A stretch of DNA of 8,713 bases from an uncultured Acidobacteriota bacterium (lineage in GTDB: Bacteria > Acidobacteriota > Blastocatellia > Pyrinomonadales > Pyrinomonadaceae), in NCBI GenBank assembly GCA_902826385.1, contig CADEEU010000142.1, forward strand, positions 1 to 8,713, written 5' to 3'. Each line of letters opens with the position of its first letter. The first letter of the stretch is position 1. Position numbers and translations under genes: made by a program. Shown one piece after another: positions 1-5,553 of this stretch. A model generated the notes under the pieces. The model was not told the DNA's origin, did no database searches, and saw only the letters and a program-made list of their open reading frames with translations.

Positions 1-1685
1 TTCGCGACGATCAGGCTGCGCGGCCATACGATCCGCTCTTGATTCTGAACGTTAAGTTCCGCGACTCGGACCTGTTTTGCGGCGTCGATCTCGTTTTGAG
101 TCAGGAACGCACTCGGCGTAAGCTCAAGCACATCCAAACCTCGTGCGATCTCGGACGAATAAATGTGACCGTTATACCAATATGCCGACCACGTTCCTCC
201 GCTGATCAGCCGTTCGCCGTTGATCGGCCCACGGTCGAAATAGGCGATCTCGATCGGCTTCGCCGCATCAGTAAAGTCCATCACGGAGATGCCGCCCTGA
301 TACCACGACTGAACTTTCAGATCGCGGCCGGGAACCGGAACGACCGAACCATTGTGAGCGACGCAGTTCTCTTGTTCAGTCTGTGCCGCAGGCAGTTTAT
401 AGTAAGCCGCGAATTGAAGTTTATTGCCCGTTCGGTTGAAGATCGCATTCGCTCCCCAAATATTCGGATCGGTCGTGCGACACTTCGGACCGCCTCCGCC
501 GCCCCATTCGTCGGTATAGATCACCTTGCTGCCGTCGTTGGAGAACGATGCGGAATGCCAGTAGGCGTAGTTCTTGTCGTTCACCGCCTCGACACGCTTT
601 GGGTTAACCGGATCTCTGATGTCAAGCAAAATTCCATTGCCTGCACAGGCACCCGCGGCCAAGCCGATCTCGGAATAAACTGTGATGTCGTGACACTGAT
701 TTGTTTCTTGCGGCCGTCCGTTCGGACTATCGTGCGACCCGCCGTCGTCGAGCGCGTTGATTTTGCCTGAGGCCGGGTCCGAGAAAATGCGCGGAGCGTT
801 GAGGACCTTTGCATTCTGCGGAGCAGCGACCGGAACCTTGATCACTTCGATGCGGAAAAGTGCCGTATTAGGATCTTTGTCCGGCAAGAGTCCCGAGCAG
901 CCTTCCAGTTCCTCAGCCTGACGCACAAACGATGTCCCCGAAACGTATATGTAGACGTTCGCCTTATCTTTCGGGTCAGTGACCAAGGTGTGAGTATGCG
1001 AGCCGCGGCACGTTTGGACCGTGGCCACCTGCTTCGGCAAGGTTATGTCGGAGATGTCGAAGATGCGAACGCCGCGGAATCGCTCCTTGCTTGCCGCCGG
1101 CAGCCCACGCTCGCCCGGCTGTCTCGGCGGGAAGCCCTGATCGCCGCAGTCAATGCGGCCGTTTGCTCCCTCGACTGACATGAACATCAGATTCTTGTAA
1201 ACCGACACGTCACCTTGTCCGCCCGGGCAGAGTATCGTAGTAACCAATTTCGGATTTACAGGTTCGGAGATGTCGAAGATGCTGATGCCGTGATAGTTTC
1301 CCTGAAAAAGATACTTACCTTGAAATGCCAGGTCGGTATTGTCAAAACCCATTTCGAGAAAGCTTTTTAGAAGCGGCAGACGTTCTGCCGGGAACTTGGA
1401 AATATCCGGAATTCCGAACTGAACGAGTGCTTTTTGAACTTTCGGATCGTCGAAGTTCGACCCGATTTTGAACGTATCGGGCTTCTTAAAAAGCGTTATA
1501 TGCTTTAGACCGAAGGCCGCTTCGCCCGCGTCGTACATCCCGGGCGAGAGCTTCGACCGCGGATCCGAGGCATCCGAGCCGATCATCCCGGGCGGAAGCG
1601 TCGGCGCGGGTTTCGGCTGCTGTGCGAACGCGGTTAGCGTTAACGCCGAAAGGATAAGCAAAAGTTTTATTAGTGCACACTGCAT
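1..1685 (-). CDS. Secreted LVIVD-repeat beta-propeller protein, 3' end cut by window edge
   Basis: Reading on the minus strand from ATG 1685-1683, one frame stays open for 561 codons to the window edge; the C-terminus lies outside. Residues 1-21 form a signal peptide (hydrophobic core LLLILSALTLTAF, probable cleavage AFA|QQ), so the protein is exported. At least four LVIVD-like repeats are visible, each a strand ending in a FDIS/LDIRD/MDFTD-type turn followed by a 'P-K-V' strand: about 124-149 (GISIFDISEPVNPK), 205-223 (GVRIFDISDITLPK), 351-368 (GILLDIRDPVNPK) and 464-483, with a probable fifth at 503-525. This predicts a beta-propeller. The mature part has eight Cys (153, 180, 226, 263, 331, 347, 402, 441) and His residues in HTHT (230/232), CHD (332), YWHS (377) and AHNGS (444). 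The start is supported by AGGAG and by an in-frame TAA just upstream. It lies 24 bases after dapD and is probably the last visible gene of that transcript. Its biochemical function is unknown to me. Confidence 0.85.
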   Translation of the reverse strand, partial: MQCALIKLLLILSALTLTAFAQQPKPAPTLPPGMIGSDASDPRSKLSPGMYDAGEAAFGLKHITLFKKPDTFKIGSNFDDPKVQKALVQFGIPDISKFPAERLPLLKSFLEMGFDNTDLAFQGKYLFQGNYHGISIFDISEPVNPKLVTTILCPGGQGDVSVYKNLMFMSVEGANGRIDCGDQGFPPRQPGERGLPAASKERFRGVRIFDISDITLPKQVATVQTCRGSHTHTLVTDPKDKANVYIYVSGTSFVRQAEELEGCSGLLPDKDPNTALFRIEVIKVPVAAPQNAKVLNAPRIFSDPASGKINALDDGGSHDSPNGRPQETNQCHDITVYSEIGLAAGACAGNGILLDIRDPVNPKRVEAVNDKNYAYWHSASFSNDGSKVIYTDEWGGGGGPKCRTTDPNIWGANAIFNRTGNKLQFAAYYKLPAAQTEQENCVAHNGSVVPVPGRDLKVQSWYQGGISVMDFTDAAKPIEIAYFDRGPINGERLISGGTWSAYWYNGHIYSSEIARGLDVLELTPSAFLTQNEIDAAKQVRVAELNVQNQERIVWPRSLIVA

Positions 1686-1696
1686 GGTCGTATCAG

Positions 1697-1701
1697 CTCC
1701 T
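1697..1701 (-). promoter_or_regulatory. Ribosome binding site of the LVIVD-repeat gene
   Basis: The minus strand reads AAAGGAGCT upstream of the ATG at 1685. The AGGAG core is 11 bases from the start, slightly long but the best Shine-Dalgarno match in the left block. It sits in the 24-base gap after dapD, which supports independent translation from a shared transcript and fixes the start codon. Confidence 0.6.
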
Positions 1702-1709
1702 TTGGATTT

Positions 1710-2540
1710 TTATCTTAAATAGTCTTCTAGTTTAGTCGATGCATCGGTTTTTTCATCGCGGTATTTCACGATAATCGGGCAATAGATAGACAGGCCGTTT
1801 TCCTTGCCGAATCCGGAAGAAATCTCACGTGACCCTTGGACGACGACGGCTCCTGCGGGGACTTCGAGCGGTTTGTCGGGTTCGGCTTTGATCACGCGCG
1901 CGTTTGGCAAGTCGAACAGCGGCGTCGAGCGCGTGAGTATCACGCCGGATGCGAGTACCGCTTTTTCACGGACGATCGTGCCTTCATAAACGCCTGTATT
2001 GCCGCCGACCAAAACGTCGTCTTCGATGATCACGGGCAACGCTCCGGCGGGCTCGAGCACTCCGCCGATCTGTGCGGCGGCCGATAGGTGAACACGCTTT
2101 CCGATCTGTGCGCAGCTTCCGACCAACGCGTGCGAATCGACCATCGTACCTTCATCGACGTAGGCACCGACATTGATGTACGCCGGCGGCACGACAACCA
2201 CGCTCGGAGCAACATAAGAACCGTCACGGATCGCCGAGCCGCCCATCACAATCCTCACTCCATCTTCCAAAGTCATCGGCCGCAGGGGGAAAGTGTCTTT
2301 ATCAAAGAACTGCAAAGTCTCGGTCGGTTTAGACATCTCGACCATCCTGCCCATCCGAAAGCCGAGCAGAATTCCCTGCTTCACCCATGTATTCGCCCGC
2401 CACGTGCCGCCGGCGTCGCGTTCCGCAGAGCGTATTTCACCGACGCGCAGCGCACGTTTGAATTCCTCGTAAATCTCGCGATCCGACGGCGAAAACTCCG
2501 TCTTCGACATCAGCTCGTCTATCTTCGTTTTTAATTCCAT
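1710..2540 (-). CDS. dapD: 2,3,4,5-tetrahydropyridine-2,6-dicarboxylate N-succinyltransferase (DapD)
   Basis: 276 residues, close to the 274 of E. coli DapD. It transfers a succinyl group from succinyl-CoA to tetrahydrodipicolinate in the cytoplasm, the first step of the succinylase branch to meso-DAP and lysine. Residues 1-90 are the helical N-terminal domain (TWVKQGILLGFRM resembles the E. coli WLKKAVLLSFRI stretch). Residues about 95-240 are the left-handed parallel beta-helix of hexapeptide repeats, with the family signature NVGAYVDEGTMVD (123-135), GSCAQIGKRVHLS (141-153) and IGGVLEP (158-164). Asp135 aligns with the important Asp141 of E. coli and Mycobacterium bovis DapD. The position matching their Glu189 is Gly183, within GGNTGVYEG, so this belongs to a different DapD subgroup. 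The C-terminus SIYCPIIVKY matches the family's SLYCAVIVKK strand. It starts 15 bases after the peroxiredoxin stop, with no clear Shine-Dalgarno, which suggests translational coupling. A strict succinyl preference over acetyl cannot be read from sequence. Confidence 0.95.
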   Translation of the reverse strand: MELKTKIDELMSKTEFSPSDREIYEEFKRALRVGEIRSAERDAGGTWRANTWVKQGILLGFRMGRMVEMSKPTETLQFFDKDTFPLRPMTLEDGVRIVMGGSAIRDGSYVAPSVVVVPPAYINVGAYVDEGTMVDSHALVGSCAQIGKRVHLSAAAQIGGVLEPAGALPVIIEDDVLVGGNTGVYEGTIVREKAVLASGVILTRSTPLFDLPNARVIKAEPDKPLEVPAGAVVVQGSREISSGFGKENGLSIYCPIIVKYRDEKTDASTKLEDYLR

Positions 2541-2555
2541 TGTCAGGCGGCTTTT

Positions 2556-3092
2556 CTAGAGTTTCTGTTTCGTTCGCTCCGATGCGTCTTTGATCAAGCG
2601 GCCGAACCTATCGTGTAACGCGTCACCGCGGGCGGCGTAAATCGACGTGATCACCGACCGGTCCGTCGGACGAAAAGCACGCAGCATTGAGCGTCGCGTC
2701 CGCACGATACCATTGGCGTCGACAACGATTATCGCCCGCATAAAAAACGTTGGAAAAAGCCAATGCGAGCAATACGTCTCCGTCACGTTTTTTTCAATGT
2801 CCGCTAAAAGCGGCAGAGGCAAACGATGGTTTGCAGCAAATTGAGCGTGGTCTTCAATCGATCCCGGCGAGACGCCAACAATCATCGCTTTTGTGTCCAG
2901 ATAGTCGTTCCAATGATCGCGCACCGAACAAAGCTGTTTGGTACAGACAAGCGTCTCGTTCGCCGGATAGAAAAGAAGCGCTACCACGCTGCCAAGATTG
3001 TCCGAAAGGCGCCATTTTTTACCGTCGTTCGTATTAAGCTCAAAATCGGGTGCCTTGCCGCCTATTTCAAGTTTCTGTGAGGTTTTGTTCAT
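2556..3092 (-). CDS. Peroxiredoxin, AhpC/TSA family, PrxQ/Bcp-like
   Basis: 178 residues with no signal peptide, so cytoplasmic. It should reduce hydrogen peroxide and organic hydroperoxides using thioredoxin-like donors. The thioredoxin fold begins at GGKAPDFEL (11-19). The peroxidatic motif PxxxTxxC appears as PANETLVC (43-50), making Cys50 peroxidatic. Cys55 lies five residues later (CTKQLC), the spacing of the resolving Cys in PrxQ/Bcp enzymes; E. coli Bcp also has Gln in this loop. Arg119, before the strand IIVVDANG, is the expected active-site Arg. A further Cys108 is present. The C-terminal part from about residue 140 (FRPTDRSVITSIYAARGD and a charged tail) is longer than in E. coli Bcp, about 156 residues. 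The gene sits 17 bases after dapA and 15 before dapD, so it should be co-transcribed with them. The family call is firm; the natural peroxide substrate and reductant are unknown. Confidence 0.9.
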   Translation of the reverse strand: MNKTSQKLEIGGKAPDFELNTNDGKKWRLSDNLGSVVALLFYPANETLVCTKQLCSVRDHWNDYLDTKAMIVGVSPGSIEDHAQFAANHRLPLPLLADIEKNVTETYCSHWLFPTFFMRAIIVVDANGIVRTRRSMLRAFRPTDRSVITSIYAARGDALHDRFGRLIKDASERTKQKL

Positions 3093-3109
3093 TTCGTTCG
3101 GCCTGAGCC

Positions 3110-4018
3110 CTAAAACGTGGGAATGTTTAACTCCTTCATAACCGCCCTCAACTTCGTTCGCCCGTCACCGGAAAGCGGGACAAGCGGAAGCCGAAGATTC
3201 TCTTCCAGCAACACCATTTCCTTCATAACGAATTTACACGGCGCAGGCGACGATTCTACAAAGTTCGCTTCCATCAACGGCAAAAGTTGGTAGTGCAGCT
3301 TCCTTGCAGCGGTTTGAGCACCGTCCAGCATTTTCTCAACCATCCGCGACGTTTCTTTCGGAAGCTCATTTGCGCAAACCGAAACCAAACCGTCCGCCCC
3401 AAGCGCGATCAGTGGAAGGGCGGAAGCATCGTCGCCGGAAAAGACGTTAAAGCTCTTTGGCCGGCTGCGAATGATCTCCATGATCTGCGAATAGTTTCCC
3501 GACGCTTCTTTTGTAGCGACGATGTTCTCGTGCTTTGCCGCCAGCTTGAGCGTGGTCTCGGCGGAAATATTCGAAGCCGTTCGCGACGGCACGTTGTAGA
3601 GCATTATCGGAAAACCCTTTACCGACCGGGCGATTTCGGAAAAATGAGCGAACAGACCGTCTTGGGTCGGTTTATTGTAATAAGGAGTCACGATGAGCGC
3701 CGCATCGGCTCCGGCCTCGCGTGCTTTTCTCGTAAAATCGATCGTCGCGGCGGTGTTGTTGCTGCCCGTGCCGGCAATCACTCGGGCTTTCAATTTCTTT
3801 GCAACCGCGACCGTCATGCGAATAACGTGCAGACGCTCCGATTCGTCCATCGTCGCGCTTTCTCCCGTTGTCCCGCACGGGACAAGCAGCTTTACGCCGT
3901 TCTTCATCTGACGCTCAACCAATACGCGAAAACAATCGTCGTCCACCGAGCCGTCTTTTCTAAACGGAGTAACCAGCGCCGTCGCACATCCCCGCATCCA
4001 ATCGATCTTTATCGTCAT
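3110..4018 (-). CDS. dapA: 4-hydroxy-tetrahydrodipicolinate synthase (DapA)
   Basis: 302 residues, a cytoplasmic class I aldolase-type TIM barrel that condenses pyruvate with L-aspartate semialdehyde, the committed step to DAP and lysine. Visible motifs are CGTTGESATM (48-57, pyruvate carboxylate loop), TPYYNKPTQDG (111-121), YNVPSRT (141-147, with Tyr141 of the proton relay and Arg146 for substrate carboxylate) and ATKEASGN (168-175), where Lys170 forms the Schiff base. All key residues of the dihydrodipicolinate synthase family are present, and length matches the usual 290-300. The start at 4018 gives the normal N-terminus just before GCATALVTPF; Met8 would cut close to the first barrel strand. 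The Shine-Dalgarno is weak (GCGAAAG). It is the first gene of the dapA-peroxiredoxin-dapD-LVIVD unit, with a plausible promoter at 4048-4077. Confidence 0.96.
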   Translation of the reverse strand: MTIKIDWMRGCATALVTPFRKDGSVDDDCFRVLVERQMKNGVKLLVPCGTTGESATMDESERLHVIRMTVAVAKKLKARVIAGTGSNNTAATIDFTRKAREAGADAALIVTPYYNKPTQDGLFAHFSEIARSVKGFPIMLYNVPSRTASNISAETTLKLAAKHENIVATKEASGNYSQIMEIIRSRPKSFNVFSGDDASALPLIALGADGLVSVCANELPKETSRMVEKMLDGAQTAARKLHYQLLPLMEANFVESSPAPCKFVMKEMVLLEENLRLPLVPLSGDGRTKLRAVMKELNIPTF

Positions 4019-4047
4019 ACCAAACTTTCGCTTGCGAGATTTCGTTA

Positions 4048-4077
4048 AGTATATTCTCTACACGGCTTATCGTTCAA
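4048..4077 (-). promoter_or_regulatory. Putative sigma70-type promoter of the dapA operon
   Basis: Read on the minus strand, TTGAAC (4077-4072, four of six consensus bases) is followed after 18 bases by TATACT (4053-4048, five of six). Transcription would start near 4041, giving a leader of about 20 bases before the dapA ATG at 4018. The region is the only non-coding stretch upstream of dapA. The prediction is by eye from consensus only. It overlaps the dyad at 4063-4090. Confidence 0.45.
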
Positions 4078-4090
4078 AAACGAATAGCCG
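4063..4090. promoter_or_regulatory. Imperfect inverted repeat overlapping the dapA -35 region
   Basis: CGGCTTATCGTT (4063-4074) and AACGAATAGCCG (4079-4090) are inverted copies that pair at 10 of 12 positions around a four-base CAAA spacer; the two mismatches lie together in the middle. The dyad covers the predicted -35 of the dapA promoter and ends six bases before the ATG of the divergent M23 gene. It could be an operator that affects both genes, or a hairpin in the M23 leader. Four T's follow only after GGA, so a terminator is unlikely. Confidence 0.4.
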
Positions 4091-4096
4091 GATTTT

Positions 4097-4693
4097 ATGG
4101 CAATTATAAGATTTTGTTTATTGTTCAGCGTTGGGTTGATCTTTTTTGGATGCTCCGGTGACGCCTCTCAGCCTGAGTCTGAAACCCCCGCGAGGCTGAC
4201 TGTGATCGCCGATTCGTTTGCATATCCACTGGGCAAATCAGGAACACTCACGCAGGCTAAAGACAAAGACGGCTGGTACAACGCTCTGGATTTTGGCAAA
4301 GAGAATCACCTTGGCGAAGACTGGAACAAGGACACCGGCGGGAATTCAGATTGCGGCGAACCGGTTTACGCAATAGCAAACGGCGAAGTAACCTACGCCG
4401 CCGATGTCGGTCCCGGATGGGGCAATGTCGTCATCGTCACGCACCATCTGCCCGATGGCGACAAGGTACAATCGCTTTACGGTCACCTTCAGGAAATAAT
4501 TAGAACATCCGGCGAAGTAAAAAAACGCGAGCTGATCGGCAAGGTCGGCAACGCCGATGGAAGATATCTTTGCCATCTTCATTTGGAACTGCGCGACCAA
4601 CACTGTCCTTCCTGGGATCTGGTATTCGTCGGCTACAGCCCCGTCCGGTACGGCTGGCTCGATCCCTCGGATTTCATCGACCGATTCAAATAG
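4097..4693 (+). CDS. M23-family metallopeptidase lipoprotein
   Basis: 198 residues. A short signal sequence (MAIIRFCLLFSVGLIFFGC) ends in a lipobox-like FFGC, so Cys19 should be lipidated and the protein membrane-anchored on the periplasmic side. The LytM/M23 zinc peptidase domain spans about 65-190: HLGED (His71 and Asp75, first two zinc ligands), a GEPVYAIANGEV strand typical of the family (87-98), YGHL (His130, catalytic) and HLHLE (160-164), with His162 as the third zinc ligand. All catalytic residues are present, so it should be an active endopeptidase cutting peptidoglycan peptide cross-links, although some family members only activate amidases. The exact bond is unknown. The gene faces away from dapA and converges on dapB, which ends 34 bases downstream. 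No Shine-Dalgarno precedes the ATG, but no other start keeps the signal peptide. I found no convincing own promoter. Confidence 0.9.
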   Translation: MAIIRFCLLFSVGLIFFGCSGDASQPESETPARLTVIADSFAYPLGKSGTLTQAKDKDGWYNALDFGKENHLGEDWNKDTGGNSDCGEPVYAIANGEVTYAADVGPGWGNVVIVTHHLPDGDKVQSLYGHLQEIIRTSGEVKKRELIGKVGNADGRYLCHLHLELRDQHCPSWDLVFVGYSPVRYGWLDPSDFIDRFK

Positions 4694-4727
4694 GCCCACA
4701 AAGGGTTCTTCGATTACTTGACGTCGT

Positions 4728-5426
4728 TCACCTATTGACTACCTCATCCATTACATCCGTGAATTCAAAAAAGCCCTTTTTTCCGACTATCCATTGGGCG
4801 GCCAGGATTGCGCCGAGAGCAAAGCCTTCCCTCGACCGGGCCGAGTGTTCCAGAACGATCTGATCGGCCGGCCCGTCGAATCCAACGCGGTGCGTCCCGG
4901 GAATGCTGCCGGCCCTGGTAGACGAAACGGAGAAATCGGACGACGAATGCCTTGCAACGATGTCTTTTAACTTCAGCGCGGTGCCGCTCGGTGCGTCTCT
5001 CTTTCGCGAATGGTGCTGTTCTTCGATAAACGCTTCGTACTCGCGGAATTTGCCGAACAATTCGGAAGAAAAACCTGCGATGCGGTAAAACAAGTTAACC
5101 CCGATAGAAAAATTGGCCCCGTAAACAAAGGCTCCGTCGCCCTCCGAAACGATTCTCTTTATTTCATCTCTTTTATCGTTCCATCCGGTTGTTCCTTCGA
5201 CAAGCGGCACACCCGCTGAAACACATGCCGTGACGTTTCGCCGCACGGCATTGGCAGAAGAAAAATCGATGGCGACGTCTGCCACTGAAAGTTTAGCCGC
5301 AAGAGCGGCAGCCGCTAAACTTGCATCAGTCTCAGTAACCGCGACCACGACTGCGTGCCCTTTTTCCTCGGCAAGCGTTTTGATCAGCTTACCCATCGCT
5401 CCAAATCCGATCAGCGCTGTTTTCAT
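4728..5426 (-). CDS. dapB: 4-hydroxy-tetrahydrodipicolinate reductase (DapB)
   Basis: 232 residues, a cytoplasmic NAD(P)H-dependent reductase that acts on the DapA product. The Rossmann nucleotide-binding loop is GFGAMG (7-12), and an acidic residue near the end of the second strand (Glu32) is compatible with NADH use. GTTGW (78-82) is the conserved nicotinamide-side loop. The substrate motif EQHHSRKRDAPSGTA (136-150) contains His138-His139 and Lys142, equivalent to His159, His160 and Lys163 of E. coli, and the C-terminal region has FALGAILAAQWIVGKKGFFEF. It is about 40 residues shorter than E. coli DapB (273), mainly in the N-terminal domain, as in other short-form DapB proteins. No Shine-Dalgarno precedes ATG 5426. 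It is transcribed alone; a plus-strand M23 gene separates it from dapA. Confidence 0.95.
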   Translation of the reverse strand: MKTALIGFGAMGKLIKTLAEEKGHAVVVAVTETDASLAAAALAAKLSVADVAIDFSSANAVRRNVTACVSAGVPLVEGTTGWNDKRDEIKRIVSEGDGAFVYGANFSIGVNLFYRIAGFSSELFGKFREYEAFIEEQHHSRKRDAPSGTALKLKDIVARHSSSDFSVSSTRAGSIPGTHRVGFDGPADQIVLEHSARSREGFALGAILAAQWIVGKKGFFEFTDVMDEVVNR

Positions 5427-5434
5427 AATTTTGG

Positions 5435-5463
5435 CCTATAGATTGGTACAGGCTGAAGCTCAA
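5435..5463 (-). promoter_or_regulatory. Putative promoter of dapB, predicting a nearly leaderless mRNA
   Basis: On the minus strand TTGAGC (5463-5458) is followed after 17 bases by TATAGG (5440-5435); each hexamer matches four of six consensus bases. Only eight bases (CCAAAATT) separate the -10 from the dapB ATG at 5426, so transcription would begin at or next to the start codon. This agrees with the lack of a Shine-Dalgarno. Recognised by eye only. Confidence 0.4.
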
Positions 5464-5541
5464 TGCAAGCCCGGTCGTGGTGTCCGCGGTCAGGTCTGTG
5501 TATCCTGTCCAAAGTCGTTCAATTTCCTACATCAAATCAGC

Positions 5542-5545
5542 GAGG
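5542..5545 (+). promoter_or_regulatory. Ribosome binding site of the GH32 gene
   Basis: GAGG lies eight bases before ATG 5554. It supports this start over upstream in-frame ones: the reading frame is open back to 5230, but that part overlaps dapB and would bury the signal peptide. In the 127-base gap 5427-5553 I see no convincing plus-strand promoter; a TATCCT at 5501-5506 has no good -35. Confidence 0.5.
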
Positions 5546-5553
5546 CGTCCAGG

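Noticed and set aside
39..770. A 243-codon plus-strand open frame in the left part of the window
   Set aside because: It lies wholly inside the minus-strand LVIVD-repeat gene. Its translation has no recognisable domain, whereas the minus-strand frame gives a signal peptide and clear repeats.
3287..4048. A 253-codon plus-strand open frame
   Set aside because: It is antisense to dapA, whose motifs are complete. The translation is rich in Arg, His and Cys without any family pattern, typical of a shadow frame.
4767..4782. A-run / GCCC / T-run palindrome resembling a terminator
   Set aside because: It is inside dapB and simply encodes the GKKGFF stretch near its C-terminus. The loop would be only two bases, and it is followed by more conserved coding sequence.
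5230..5553. A 108-residue N-terminal extension of the GH32 protein
   Set aside because: It overlaps dapB on the other strand and would place the clear signal peptide internally. ATG 5554 with GAGG upstream is the proper start.
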